From assembly GCA_002311315.1 (NCBI GenBank), contig DBZZ01000045.1, positions 14,117 through 31,134 of the forward strand: a stretch of DNA of 17,018 bases. The letters run 5' to 3'. The position numbers and the translations under genes are program-made. Positions 1 through 7,146 of the stretch are shown here, piece by piece. Positions within the stretch are counted from its first letter, which is position 1, and each line of letters opens with the position of its first letter. The notes under the pieces were generated by a model. The model had not been told where the DNA came from and did no database searches. It saw only the letters and a list, made by a program, of their open reading frames with translations. This DNA comes from Methylococcaceae bacterium UBA1147. Lineage in GTDB: Bacteria > Pseudomonadota > Gammaproteobacteria > Methylococcales > UBA1147.

Positions 1-96
1 ACGATTCCCTGCGGCCGATTCAACATGAACTTCGACGTTCACGGCTACATGGGGCCAAACGCGCCTGACCGCTATGGTCTAAAGAAAAGGCTTTAA
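1..96 (+). CDS. C-terminal end of a truncated gene, possibly pilin-like
   Basis: Frame 1 is open from the window edge to a TAA at 94-96 and encodes 31 residues. The piece FDVHGYMGPNAPDRYG resembles the C-terminal 'D-x-N-G-x-x-GPN' segment of type IV pilin and type II pseudopilin-like proteins, which would sit in the cell envelope. The 5' part lies outside the window, so start, length and signal sequence cannot be judged. It converges with the helicase gene on the other strand. The assignment rests on one short motif and is tentative; it could equally be the end of an unrelated protein or a remnant. Confidence 0.3.
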   Translation, partial: TIPCGRFNMNFDVHGYMGPNAPDRYGLKKRL

Positions 97-298
97 GCAC
101 CCGGAATATCTTGGATCCTCCGACCCGGGCGAAACAATTCAGCGAGTCAAACGCAAGAATACGTCGTATATAACATTGTTGCGGCCCAGGTCAAATGTCG
201 CGAGCTGCACGCCCAAACCTCGAGTCAAGAAATCATCCGGCGTGTAGCCCCGGATCAAGCAGGCATCCCATGTCTCGTAGATTGGATCTTTAATGGGC

Positions 299-1627
299 TC
301 AGGACACCGCTCGTTGGTTTTCAGATGCATTCCAGGCAGGCGCCACTCCGGTCTTCTTACTCCTCGGTTTTGGGTCTGCCTGATTACCGCGATTTCGGTA
401 CCCGGATTTAGTGCCCCACTTACCATGGGCCTCGGGCTTTCTGTTGTTGCGAGATTTTTTCTCTAAACCAACAGGACGAGAAGCTGGCAATTGGTGACCG
501 GGTTCAAAACCTTCAACTTCCTGGCGTTCCAGATTGCGTTTGATCAAACGCTCGATGTCACGAAGTTGCTTGGTCTCATCGGCACTTACCAGCGAAATTG
601 CTTCCCCCTCATTGCCTGCGCGACCGGTTCTACCGATACGGTGCACATAGTCCTCCGGCACATTCGGAAGGTCAAAGTTGATAACGTGCGGCAGCTGAAC
701 TATATCGATGCCACGAGCAGCAATGTCAGTTGCTACCATTACATCAACCTTACCGTGTTTGAAATCGGCAAGCGCCCGAGTCCGCTGAGCCTGGCTTTTG
801 TTGCCATGGATCGCAACTGCACGAATATTGGCTTTACCTAGTTCTTTTACCAGGCGATTGGCACCGTGCTTTGTGCGGCTGAAAACCAGCACTTGAACCC
901 ACTGATTTTCTCGAATGAGGTGGCTCAGCAATTGGGTTTTCCTGCTCTTATCAACCGGGTGAATGCGCTGTCGAATTCTTTCAACAGTTGTATTCCTTGG
1001 CGCCACATCAATCTCTGCGGGTTGATGAAGCATCGTTCGCGCGAGTTTGCGGATCTCATCCGAGAAGGTTGCAGAGAATAACAGCGATTGCTTGTTTTTC
1101 GGCAGGAGAGACTGGATCCGTCTGATATCAGGGATAAAACCCATATCTAACATCCGATCCGCTTCATCCAGTACCAGCGCTTCAATCGAGTCAAACCTGA
1201 TGGCTTTTTGTTGAAAGAGATCCAGCAGGCGACCTGGAGTCGCCACCAGGATGTCTACACCACGACGGAGTTGCTTGATCTGTGGATTAACATTCACACC
1301 GCCAAAGACAACAGCTGAACTTACATTCAGATGCTTGCCGTAGGTCTGGATATTGGCCTGGATTTGCGCGGCCAGTTCGCGCGTTGGCGTAATAATCAAG
1401 ACGCGCGCGCGGCCACCTTGCACACGTTGTCTCCCGTTTAACTGTTGCAGCATTGGCAAAACAAATGCAGCGGTTTTGCCCGTGCCGGTCTGGGCGGACG
1501 CCATCAAATCTTTGCCCTCTAGAACAACCGGTATTGTAGCTAACTGAATGGGCGAAGGCGTACTGTAGCCTTTTTCTTCCACAGCGCGAAGTATCGGTTC
1601 GATTAAACCGAGATTATTAAATGTCAT
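299..1627 (-). CDS. rhlE: DEAD-box ATP-dependent RNA helicase, RhlE type
   Basis: This is an ATP-dependent RNA helicase that unwinds short RNA duplexes, with family roles in ribosome maturation and RNA turnover in the cytoplasm. From the ATG at 1625-1627 it has 442 residues. The motifs appear in order: Q motif (FNNLGL...TPSPIQ), Walker A AQTGTGKT, PTRELA, TPGRLLD, DEAD, SAT, a motif IV region VLVFSRTKHGA, ATDIAARGID and HRIGRTGRAG. A basic, low-complexity tail of roughly 75 residues follows, as is usual in RhlE. An ATG-less extension reaches 1663, but the ATG at 1627 is preferred because AGGA sits 5 bases upstream and the protein then begins directly with the Q motif. No partner gene is on the same strand nearby, and the leader is long and rich in hairpins. 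The gene is intact. Confidence 0.95.
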   Translation of the reverse strand: MTFNNLGLIEPILRAVEEKGYSTPSPIQLATIPVVLEGKDLMASAQTGTGKTAAFVLPMLQQLNGRQRVQGGRARVLIITPTRELAAQIQANIQTYGKHLNVSSAVVFGGVNVNPQIKQLRRGVDILVATPGRLLDLFQQKAIRFDSIEALVLDEADRMLDMGFIPDIRRIQSLLPKNKQSLLFSATFSDEIRKLARTMLHQPAEIDVAPRNTTVERIRQRIHPVDKSRKTQLLSHLIRENQWVQVLVFSRTKHGANRLVKELGKANIRAVAIHGNKSQAQRTRALADFKHGKVDVMVATDIAARGIDIVQLPHVINFDLPNVPEDYVHRIGRTGRAGNEGEAISLVSADETKQLRDIERLIKRNLERQEVEGFEPGHQLPASRPVGLEKKSRNNRKPEAHGKWGTKSGYRNRGNQADPKPRSKKTGVAPAWNASENQRAVS

Positions 1628-1640
1628 GAATATCCTGTAG

Positions 1641-1656
1641 GCGACGTTGTTGTCGC
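1641..1656 (-). promoter_or_regulatory. Small hairpin in the rhlE leader next to the ribosome binding site
   Basis: GCGAC (1641-1645) and GTCGC (1652-1656) form a 5-bp stem with a 6-base loop, only a few bases upstream of the AGGA of rhlE. In a helicase mRNA it could modulate ribosome access. This is inferred from position only. Confidence 0.25.
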
Positions 1657-1802
1657 TTATCAATAAATAGGGGCTAACGCTGGATTAAGAGCATGGCCGT
1701 GTATGTGCTTATTGCACGCGCGGCATTCAGAAATTGGCACTCTTTTAAGGAGGGACAGTAGCCGGATTACTACCCGGTACTTACAACTAAAGGATGACGC
1801 TT

Positions 1803-1821
1803 GCTGGTCAGGGCGACCAGC
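1803..1821. repeat. 7-bp inverted repeat in the rhlE upstream region
   Basis: GCTGGTC (1803-1809) and GACCAGC (1815-1821) are perfect inverted repeats around AGGGC. It lies about 175 bases upstream of the rhlE start. There is no T-run on either side, so it does not look like an intrinsic terminator; it may be an operator or a leader stem. Confidence 0.4.
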
Positions 1822-2215
1822 GGGATGCACTCTAGTAGATTATTGGTTGTAATGCAAGGAAATTATTGAGGAAATTGAGTCCTGATCCATCACACCATGT
1901 ACCACGAAAAACCACCGGGCGCTCCATCGCAACCGTCGCTCAAGGCAACGCAAGTGCAGGAAAATACGTCGAAGCCACGAGACTATCGCCACTGTTTAGT
2001 TTTTAACACAATGACTTTCAGCGAATGTCATGTCGCTTTTTCCTGTAAACGGCGGGGGTTTTTCTCCTCGTGCGGAGCGTGGCACATCGTCGCCAGAATC
2101 GAAGCTTTCCAGGCCCAAGGGGACGCCACCCACTCTCATACTTGGAAAAATTCCGTCAGTCGGCGCTGACGGCAGTTTTCTGGGGACTTAACCCTGAGGC
2201 TGGCGTGTCAAGAAT
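1822..2215. other. Gap without a convincing gene
   Basis: Short open frames exist on the plus strand (for example 1897-2169 and 2070-2327), but they have no recognisable motifs, no good ribosome binding site, and overlap one another. This looks like decayed or non-coding DNA between the helicase promoter side and the small-gene cluster. Confidence 0.4.
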
Positions 2216-2293
2216 CCCGGTGTGGACCCGACCAACGTCCTGCTGGAACGCATCCGTGCCAATCAGGAGACGGCTTTCCGGAAGAAGAGGTGA
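2216..2293 (+). pseudogene. Fragment resembling the C-terminus of a type I restriction specificity subunit
   Basis: One frame reads PGVDPTNVLLERIRANQE..., ending at a TGA (2291-2293). The 'LLERIRAxxE' helix just before the C-terminus is reminiscent of HsdS-type DNA specificity subunits, where it belongs to the last coiled-coil helix. Two stops (TAA, TGA) occur in the same frame about 20 and 30 bases upstream, so no complete gene is possible. The similarity is short and from memory; other helical protein ends could look alike. Confidence 0.22.
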
Positions 2294-2456
2294 AGGATGC
2301 CGTCAAGATTTCTCTGCTTATAGATAGCCTCAAGTTTCCATTCCAACAAGTTCGAGGCACCGAAGAATCTGTGTATTCATTTGTGTCTTGAAAGTGGGTT
2401 CAGCAATATTCTTACAACGTCTTACGGTCTTTTAAAAAGTTCGCAAGGAGAACGAT

Positions 2457-2669
2457 ATGTCTGCGAATAGGATAGGGCAGGAACGTCAAATAGCTGGAAT
2501 CCGTATATCCAATCAACATCGAGTTCAGTTTGGACGTAAACTAAAATTTACGGAAGAACAGATTGTAGAAATGAAACGTAAACGTGAAAATGGTGTCTTG
2601 ATACGGGAACTGGGACAAGAATACGGGATTTCTAATGATCGTGTCTACCGACTGACGATAAGTGTTTAG
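2457..2669 (+). CDS. Small helix-turn-helix protein
   Basis: This 70-residue protein begins at an ATG preceded by AAGGAG with good spacing, so the start is well supported. Its C-terminal half (about residues 30-67) reads as a resolvase/Hin-like helix-turn-helix: 'FTEEQIVEMKRKRENGV', then 'IRELGQEYGIS', then 'NDRVYRL', with the expected alternation of a scaffold helix, turn and recognition helix. No catalytic recombinase domain is attached, so it is either a small DNA-binding regulator or the detached C-terminal domain of an invertase/resolvase. It ends 14 bases before the first MORN-like gene and may be co-transcribed with it. Its stop codon lies inside the first copy of the 11-base repeat AAGTGTTTAGG. 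Confidence 0.6.
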   Translation: MSANRIGQERQIAGIRISNQHRVQFGRKLKFTEEQIVEMKRKRENGVLIRELGQEYGISNDRVYRLTISV

Positions 2670-2683
2670 GGGCTGGGGTTGTT

Positions 2684-3085
2684 ATGGGTTTATTGGATAA
2701 GTTTTTTGCTAAGAAAAATGGATTAGACACCAGATACTATAGAAATGGACAGAAGAAAGGCAAAGCAACCTTCAAGAATGGAAAGTTAGAAGGGCTTGTA
2801 ACCACTTGGTTCGAGAATGGACACAAAGAGAGTGAATACAACTACAAGAATGACAAGTTAGATGGACTTTGGACCATCTGGAATGAGGCGGTAATGAAGG
2901 CATCAGAAGGAAACTGGAAGGGCGGCAAACAAACTGGCGTTTGGACCTACTGGAATAAAAATGGAACGAAGGAGTCAGAAGGACACTGGAAAGAAGGTAA
3001 ACAAGATGGGCTTTCAACGTATTGGGACAAAGAGGGAAATGTCACCAAAACGGAGACCTACAAGAACGATGAGTTGGTCACATAA
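2684..3085 (+). CDS. MORN-like (YwqK-type) repeat protein, copy 1
   Basis: This 133-residue protein is made almost wholly of a 24-residue repeat, with units starting near Y19, F43, N67, N91 and D115. Each unit follows the pattern W/Y-x-x-N-G-x-K-x-x-E-x-x-Y/W-K-x-G-K-x-x-G-x-W-T. This is the MORN_2 pattern that databases often label as a YwqK-family antitoxin. There is no signal peptide or membrane segment, so it is probably cytosolic; a binding or scaffold role is likely, with no enzyme motif seen. Unit 3 lacks the usual N-G pair (EAVMK). The start ATG follows a G-rich stretch (GGGGCTGGGG). It is followed at once by a diverged second copy, suggesting tandem duplication. The partner or toxin, if any, is not identified. 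Confidence 0.72.
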   Translation: MGLLDKFFAKKNGLDTRYYRNGQKKGKATFKNGKLEGLVTTWFENGHKESEYNYKNDKLDGLWTIWNEAVMKASEGNWKGGKQTGVWTYWNKNGTKESEGHWKEGKQDGLSTYWDKEGNVTKTETYKNDELVT

Positions 3086-3162
3086 ACCCCTCTACTCCCA
3101 AGAATGAGCCGTTCCGAACTCAAAACCCGCACAATCTCTCGACTCAGTCGATTCTGATAGAC

Positions 3163-3567
3163 GTGTCCGAGATGAAAAACGAAGCCCCGATCAACGGTAC
3201 GTGGATTGACTACTACGCAAACGGACAGAAGGAACAAGAAGGAGTGTTCAAGGATGGGAAGAGGAACGGACCTTGGACTTACTGGCATGAGAACGGTCAA
3301 AAAAAGAGAGAAGGAGCCTACAGGAATGGGAAACCAGATGGATTTGCGACTTTCTGGAGTGAGAATGGACAAAAGAATAGAGTGGTCAATTACAAGGATG
3401 GCAATCCAGATGGTCCTTGGGTGTGGTGGTATGAGAATGGAAATAAGATGGTGGAAATAAACTACAAGGACGGTAAGAAACATGGACTCTGGATTCAGTG
3501 GGACGAAGACGAAACAATTCTAAAGACAAGGGCTTACGAGAACGGCGAGTTGATTAAAGAGGCTTAA
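3163..3567 (+). CDS. MORN-like (YwqK-type) repeat protein, copy 2
   Basis: This 134-residue protein carries five 24-residue MORN_2-like units beginning near Y18, H42, S66, Y90 and D114, each with a 'ENGQK...Y-K-D-G-K-x-x-G-x-W' core. It is more regular than copy 1 and clearly its paralogue. The start given is GTG; an ATG three codons later (3172) is equally possible, since neither has a clear Shine-Dalgarno sequence. The frame stays open upstream into the end of copy 1, so translation might be coupled or the N-terminus longer. No export signal or catalytic residues are seen. The 11-base repeat lies 24 bases after the stop codon. Function is unknown; an interaction module is the safest reading. 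Confidence 0.7.
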   Translation: MSEMKNEAPINGTWIDYYANGQKEQEGVFKDGKRNGPWTYWHENGQKKREGAYRNGKPDGFATFWSENGQKNRVVNYKDGNPDGPWVWWYENGNKMVEINYKDGKKHGLWIQWDEDETILKTRAYENGELIKEA

Positions 3568-3591
3568 TGATCGAGTGTACAGGTTTATAAG

Positions 3592-3682
3592 AAGTGTTTA
3601 GGTTCGGTTCGGTTAGCTCAACCCTCAGGGGTAATGACTGATAAAAACTGAATGCTTGTAAAGAGACTTTGGTTCCTTTTTT
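3592..3682 (+). repeat. Intergenic module starting with AAGTGTTTAGG and ending GGTTCCTTTTTT
   Basis: The 11-mer at 3592-3602 also occurs at 2660-2670 and 5019-5029. The T-rich end GGTTCCTTTTTT (3671-3682) is repeated in the terminator at 5063-5074. Here the 5' stem arm is not obvious. Between them lies an imperfect palindrome, GGTTAGCTCAACC (3612-3624). Confidence 0.45.
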
Positions 3683-3689
3683 GGTTTTT

Positions 3690-3960
3690 TGTCTGTTCCT
3701 TGGATAGTTAGTTTATGTTACGTACACCTGTTACAAACCGATACAGAATTCAATAAACCCCTAATGCACAGAGGTTCTCCCTATTGCAAGGTAATCACCA
3801 GAAATCGTGGCCTTTATCAATTCCCGGTAATATTCGTATCGTACTGCATAGTGTCCAAGAGGCCGAAAGGCCATCTCGGCTTCAATTGCATCAGACCCCC
3901 GTTGTAGTTGTAAAAGGCGATCATCCACATGGGATTCGAAGGTCTTTAAAAACATTGCTG
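3690..3960. other. Gap before the HugZ-like gene
   Basis: Both strands have short open frames here (for example 3761-3976 on minus), but none has a recognised motif or ribosome binding site. It may contain the tail of a decayed gene; I see nothing I can name. Confidence 0.35.
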
Positions 3961-3967
3961 AGGGAAC

Positions 3968-4474
3968 ATGGAACAAGAAAAGAACGACAACAATCTACTT
4001 GCCGAATTTTCTGAATTCATCGATTCATTCAAATCAACCCAACTCGCGACCGTTGATGAAAATGGCCTCCCTCATGCCAGTTATGCCCCTGTACTTCGAA
4101 AAGAGCACTGCTTCTACATCTATGTTAGTGGTCTCGCCAGGCATACCAGGAACCTGGAATCTGCATCCCGAACTGCTCTGCTTTTTGTGGAGGATGAATC
4201 GTCGACCAGTGAAATATTTGCTCGTCGACGCGCCACCTTTGACTGCCGTGTTCTCGCCATCCCCAGAGATACACCCACCTGGAAATCGCTGATCGTCGAT
4301 TTTTACAGTCGCTTTGGAACAATCATGGATCTGTTGCGGGACCTCCCGGATTTTCAATTTTTCAAATTGAAACCAATCTCTGCGATCTATGTTAAAGGTT
4401 TCGGCAAGACATTCACCATCGGAGGAGACGACCTAGACCTCATGGTCCAAGTCGTCTCCAAGGACAAAAAATAA
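3968..4474 (+). CDS. HugZ/HutZ-like heme-utilisation protein (PNPOx-like fold)
   Basis: This 168-residue protein has the split-barrel PNPOx-like fold shared by HugZ/HutZ, cytosolic proteins that bind and degrade heme to release iron. Visible landmarks are LATVDENGLPHASYAP (residues 26-41), YIYVSGLARHTRNL (50-63), the FARRRATF segment and a C-terminal Y-V-K-GFGKTF. These match the family well and the length is normal. AGGGAAC precedes the ATG. HutZ/HugZ ligate heme with a histidine near the C-terminus; here the last 20 residues (IGGDDLDLMVQVVSKDKK) contain none, so heme binding as in the characterised members is doubtful. No heme transporter genes lie nearby, which is unusual. It could be a diverged flavin- or heme-binding relative. 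Confidence 0.85.
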   Translation: MEQEKNDNNLLAEFSEFIDSFKSTQLATVDENGLPHASYAPVLRKEHCFYIYVSGLARHTRNLESASRTALLFVEDESSTSEIFARRRATFDCRVLAIPRDTPTWKSLIVDFYSRFGTIMDLLRDLPDFQFFKLKPISAIYVKGFGKTFTIGGDDLDLMVQVVSKDKK

Positions 4475-4622
4475 CTGGGGCGTGTTGACGATTCTCTTGA
4501 CCATCTCAGAGTGGTCGACATCCGTCCTTCTCCCCTAAAACCCGACACAGGATCAGTAGAGAATGGCATCGTTCCCTGATTACACGGAGTTAATTCTCAT
4601 TATAGGGGATTGGGGCAGGTGA

Positions 4623-4877
4623 AAAGACGTTTGGAACGTCTACATAAGGAAAAACCGAATTGCCCCGTGTACGTCTAACAAACTCCTATCCTCACGGAAG
4701 TTTAAGAACGAAAAATTAAGAGAAGAAGTGGAATTCCTTTCCACAAATGTTTCCTATCTCAAAGAGGATACAAAATTCCAGTCCCGTTCCTACCCAACCA
4801 AACTGAAACGAACGAACCGGGAGAATGAGGAATTGGAGAAGACGATAGAGAACATCAAAAGAGGAGCATTTCCTTAA
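4623..4877 (+). pseudogene. Coiled-coil ORF without a start codon
   Basis: The frame is open from just after a TGA (4620-4622) to a TAA (4875-4877). Its second half is strongly charged and heptad-like (KFKNEKLREEVEFL, later NRENEELEKTIENIK), typical of a coiled coil. No ATG, GTG or TTG is in frame, so it is probably the remains of a longer gene unless a rare start is used. Length would be about 84 residues. Function unknown. Confidence 0.35.
4625..4641. repeat. 6-bp inverted repeat
   Basis: AGACGT (4625-4630) and ACGTCT (4636-4641) flank TTGGA. There is no T-run, so this is a possible operator-like site or chance. Confidence 0.25.
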
Positions 4878-4911
4878 CCTAAACCAAGTAGAAAAAAGAC
4901 GAGGTGTGATT

Positions 4912-5007
4912 ATGAAAACACATTTACAATTGGGAGCATTCCAAAACCTTGGTAAAGTTTTCTTTGTATTGTTAGGGGTTTTTGTAGGGTTAAATTTTCT
5001 TTGTTGA
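4912..5007 (+). CDS. 31-residue small membrane peptide
   Basis: An ATG at 4912 is preceded by GACGAGGTG with suitable spacing, and a TGA closes the frame at 5005-5007. The peptide starts MKTHLQLGAFQNLGK and then runs into one hydrophobic segment (VFFVLLGVFVGLNFLC, about residues 16-31), enough for a single membrane helix. It is followed by the 11-base repeat and a hairpin terminator, so it has the layout of a free-standing small gene. Such peptides can be regulators of membrane proteins, or type I toxins; nothing in the sequence decides between these, and no antisense RNA was identified. Confidence 0.45.
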   Translation: MKTHLQLGAFQNLGKVFFVLLGVFVGLNFLC

Positions 5008-5018
5008 GATGATTAATC

Positions 5019-5029
5019 AAGTGTTTAGG
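5019..5029 (+). repeat. Third copy of the 11-base repeat AAGTGTTTAGG
   Basis: Identical to 2660-2670 and 3592-3602, always on the plus strand and at or shortly after the 3' end of a small gene. It lies 11 bases after the stop of the small membrane peptide and 22 bases before a terminator stem. Confidence 0.5.
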
Positions 5030-5051
5030 GGAGCTGTAAGTACCAAATTAT

Positions 5052-5074
5052 AGGAGCCTGTCGGTTCCTTTTTT
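5052..5074 (+). terminator. Intrinsic terminator after the small membrane peptide gene
   Basis: AGGAGCC (5052-5058) pairs with GGTTCCT (5063-5069) across a TGTC loop, with one G-T pair, and is followed by six T residues. It should end transcription of the upstream small-gene cluster before the FkbM-type gene. Confidence 0.65.
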
Positions 5075-5173
5075 ATTCTGGAGGATTGGTGTGATTTTTA
5101 CGAAGATTTTACAAAGCCCTAATGAACCCAATGAATACGGGGGTTTCAGAGGGTTAAAAACCAAAGGGTCATC

Positions 5174-6097
5174 ATGATGGGATTTTGGAAGAAAAGAACA
5201 AAACCTATTATTAATACTGAACTATATTCAGCCCTGTTAAATGGGAGAGAAATTAATATTGTTGACGGCGGTTCATCAAATGTGATTTTTGAACCATTTG
5301 ACTGCCTTCGAAGAAATGCTGTTATTTATATGTTTGAACCAAACCAAGAGATGGAAAAGTATACAAGTAATGTACGAACCGTAGGTATGGATTCAGCATT
5401 GTGGAATGATAATGAAGGTGTCGTTATACATATAGCTGCAGAACCAACAACCTCCTCAGTTTATCCGCCGAATAAATATTTGCTTTCGAAATTCCAAGAT
5501 CATATAGGATACCCCGCCAGAAAAACAACAAAACGCGTCAAGGTGCCTAGCATGAGTATTGATTCTGCCGTAAACAATCAGCTTTGCCCTGTCCCTGACT
5601 TTATCAAATTGGATGTTCATTCTTCAGAATACGAAGCGTTAGAGGGTGCGAACAATGCATTGGAACACTGCTCTGCAGTATTAGTAGAAACTTGGCACTC
5701 TCCAATACATAGTGGGCAACATCTCCATGGTGAAATTGAACATTATTTAAATAAAAAGGGTCTTTTTTTATTTGATATGCATTTAAGATCAAAATGGAAC
5801 TATAGAAACACGAGAAATCTGAATGCTTGGGATCGCCACAGGCTAGTGGGTTCCGAAGGAATATTCTTTCGTGAAGAATATAAAAATGAAAACATAATTA
5901 TAGCGTTAGGCCTGCTTGATTTATTTCAGTATACTGGTCCGGCCCTGGACCTACTAGAACATAACGAAGCAACCAAATCATTTAAGCATGAGATGAGAAA
6001 AGAACTCTTATATCTAAATAGAAAAACCATGTATTACAAGATGATCTATAATCTATACCAGTGCTTTGAAAAAATAAAAAGCAGCTATATAAGTTGA
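5174..6097 (+). CDS. FkbM-type SAM-dependent methyltransferase
   Basis: This 307-residue protein has the class I methyltransferase layout of the FkbM family, which O-methylates sugars, natural products or surface glycans. Motif I is NIVDGGSSN (residues 28-36), followed by the acidic FEPN (E55) that binds the SAM ribose, TSSVYPP (93-99), and PDFIKLDVHSSEYEALEGA (141-159), which matches the family's 'DFIKIDVEGxE' motif but with HSS in place of EG. Residues after about 210 form an additional charged C-terminal region. The start may be either of two adjacent ATGs (5174 or 5177); only AGGG is seen upstream. Base use is much more AT-rich than in the neighbouring conserved genes, suggesting acquisition by transfer. 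No glycan-synthesis genes are next to it, so the substrate is unknown. Confidence 0.82.
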   Translation: MMGFWKKRTKPIINTELYSALLNGREINIVDGGSSNVIFEPFDCLRRNAVIYMFEPNQEMEKYTSNVRTVGMDSALWNDNEGVVIHIAAEPTTSSVYPPNKYLLSKFQDHIGYPARKTTKRVKVPSMSIDSAVNNQLCPVPDFIKLDVHSSEYEALEGANNALEHCSAVLVETWHSPIHSGQHLHGEIEHYLNKKGLFLFDMHLRSKWNYRNTRNLNAWDRHRLVGSEGIFFREEYKNENIIIALGLLDLFQYTGPALDLLEHNEATKSFKHEMRKELLYLNRKTMYYKMIYNLYQCFEKIKSSYIS

Positions 6098-6577
6098 TAC
6101 CATATCAGTGAGCAGGAGACACAACGGTCTTTTTTGGCAACCCGATCTGTACTGAAGGGCTAAAACGAATCCTATAAACCCTCTATTTGGCTGGATGTCT
6201 GATTGGCCGCCTTTCCTCCTGGAGAAGGTGAATGAACGGCCGCGGCGACAAATACCGAATCACTCAAAACAACTCTTCGTTTCAACCAGGATCTACCCCT
6301 TGCGGTTCACAGACAGCCGCTTAGCCTAGCGCATGCACCTAACCCGATCAGTTCACTCATTCTTTATCCGTTTCTAACGATTTTTTGTACAGACTAGCTT
6401 AGGAGGACTGCCGCACTAGCAAAATACCGGCGCTCTCTTGAATCCAGATGCCTTCTGCAAATAGTAAGCTGCACCAAGGAGCCCGTAGGCACGATGACCA
6501 AGCAGGCATCCTTGATCTCTGTCCAACGAAGGGTTTCTATAGATTGTGTCGCAAGATTTCCAAACATCTCGTGGTTC
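6098..6577. other. Gap after the FkbM-type gene
   Basis: A 44-codon open frame starts at ATG 6195 on plus (begins MSDWPPFLLEKVNERPRR), with no recognised motif. Nothing else on either strand is convincing. A minus-strand open frame reaching 6394 is mostly a shadow of the broken gene next to it. Confidence 0.35.
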
Positions 6578-7146
6578 TTAATTATCCGGTCTTCTATGCG
6601 AGCTGGCGTCCTGGTCAACCCAGTCCGCTTCGTATAGGACATGCCTTTTCGCCCCGGCACCTGACGAGTTGGCCCACCCCGGTAGAACGAACAGCTTTTC
6701 GGGCCGAAGAAAAATGTCTCGAACCGGTACTTTTTCTTTGACGGGTTCCAATTGGTCGGTGATCCTCTCTACCGACATCCGGCAATCCCAGATACAGGAT
6801 AAACACTTCGACTGGTAAGTGCGGACGTCCAGACGACGGTGCCCCCGACTACGATTAGTTTCAACCATAGGTGGCATCCCTCGGAACGACGGATCGACAG
6901 ATGGCTCTCGGTATCTTTCAGCATCTTGAGACCGCTCGCCTTGTAGAATCCGGCTGTCTCTACCCGAGGATCAGGTGCCGGAACCGCCAATCCGGTCAGT
7001 TCCATGCCGGCATGGAACTGATGCTATTCGTGGGTGGCCGTCCCGATAGCGATTTGAAATTCACCACTCTCATCACCGTATTTTCCGTCTACGCGAAGCA
7101 CGTAGCATTGGTAGCTGTGGTGCCGCTGGTCGAAAGACCGAACTAG
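6578..7146 (-). pseudogene. Conserved hypothetical gene broken by two frameshifts and a stop
   Basis: Read on the minus strand, the product can be followed through three frame changes. From about 7146 it runs SYQCYVLRVDGKYGDESGEF... to a TAG (7024-7026), continues in the same frame as HQFHAGMELTGLAVPAPDPR, changes frame near 6890 to MPPMVETNRSRGHRRLDVRTYQSK and CLSCIWDCRM, shifts near 6735 to KYRFETFFFGPKSCSFYRGG then PTRQVPGRKGMSYT, and shifts back to EADWVDQDASSHRRPDN and a stop. The rebuilt protein has a CxxCxxxC cluster and a later Cys. From memory it resembles a conserved cysteine-containing hypothetical family of sulfate-reducing and other proteobacteria; the family name and function are unknown to me. 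The multiple lesions make a functional product unlikely. Confidence 0.7.

Noticed and set aside
139..426. 95-codon minus-strand frame overlapping the end of rhlE
   Set aside because: Overlaps the helicase C-terminus in another frame, has no recognised motif or ribosome binding site.
1897..2327. Overlapping plus-strand frames of 85-90 codons
   Set aside because: No motifs, poor starts, mutually overlapping; composition like random frames.
3058..3483. 141-codon minus-strand frame
   Set aside because: Antisense shadow of the repetitive MORN-like genes; its apparent repeats mirror theirs.
3612..3624. GGTTAGCTCAACC as an integron attC-like site
   Set aside because: Does not match the GTTRRRY/RYYYAAC core pairs of attC, and no integrase is present.
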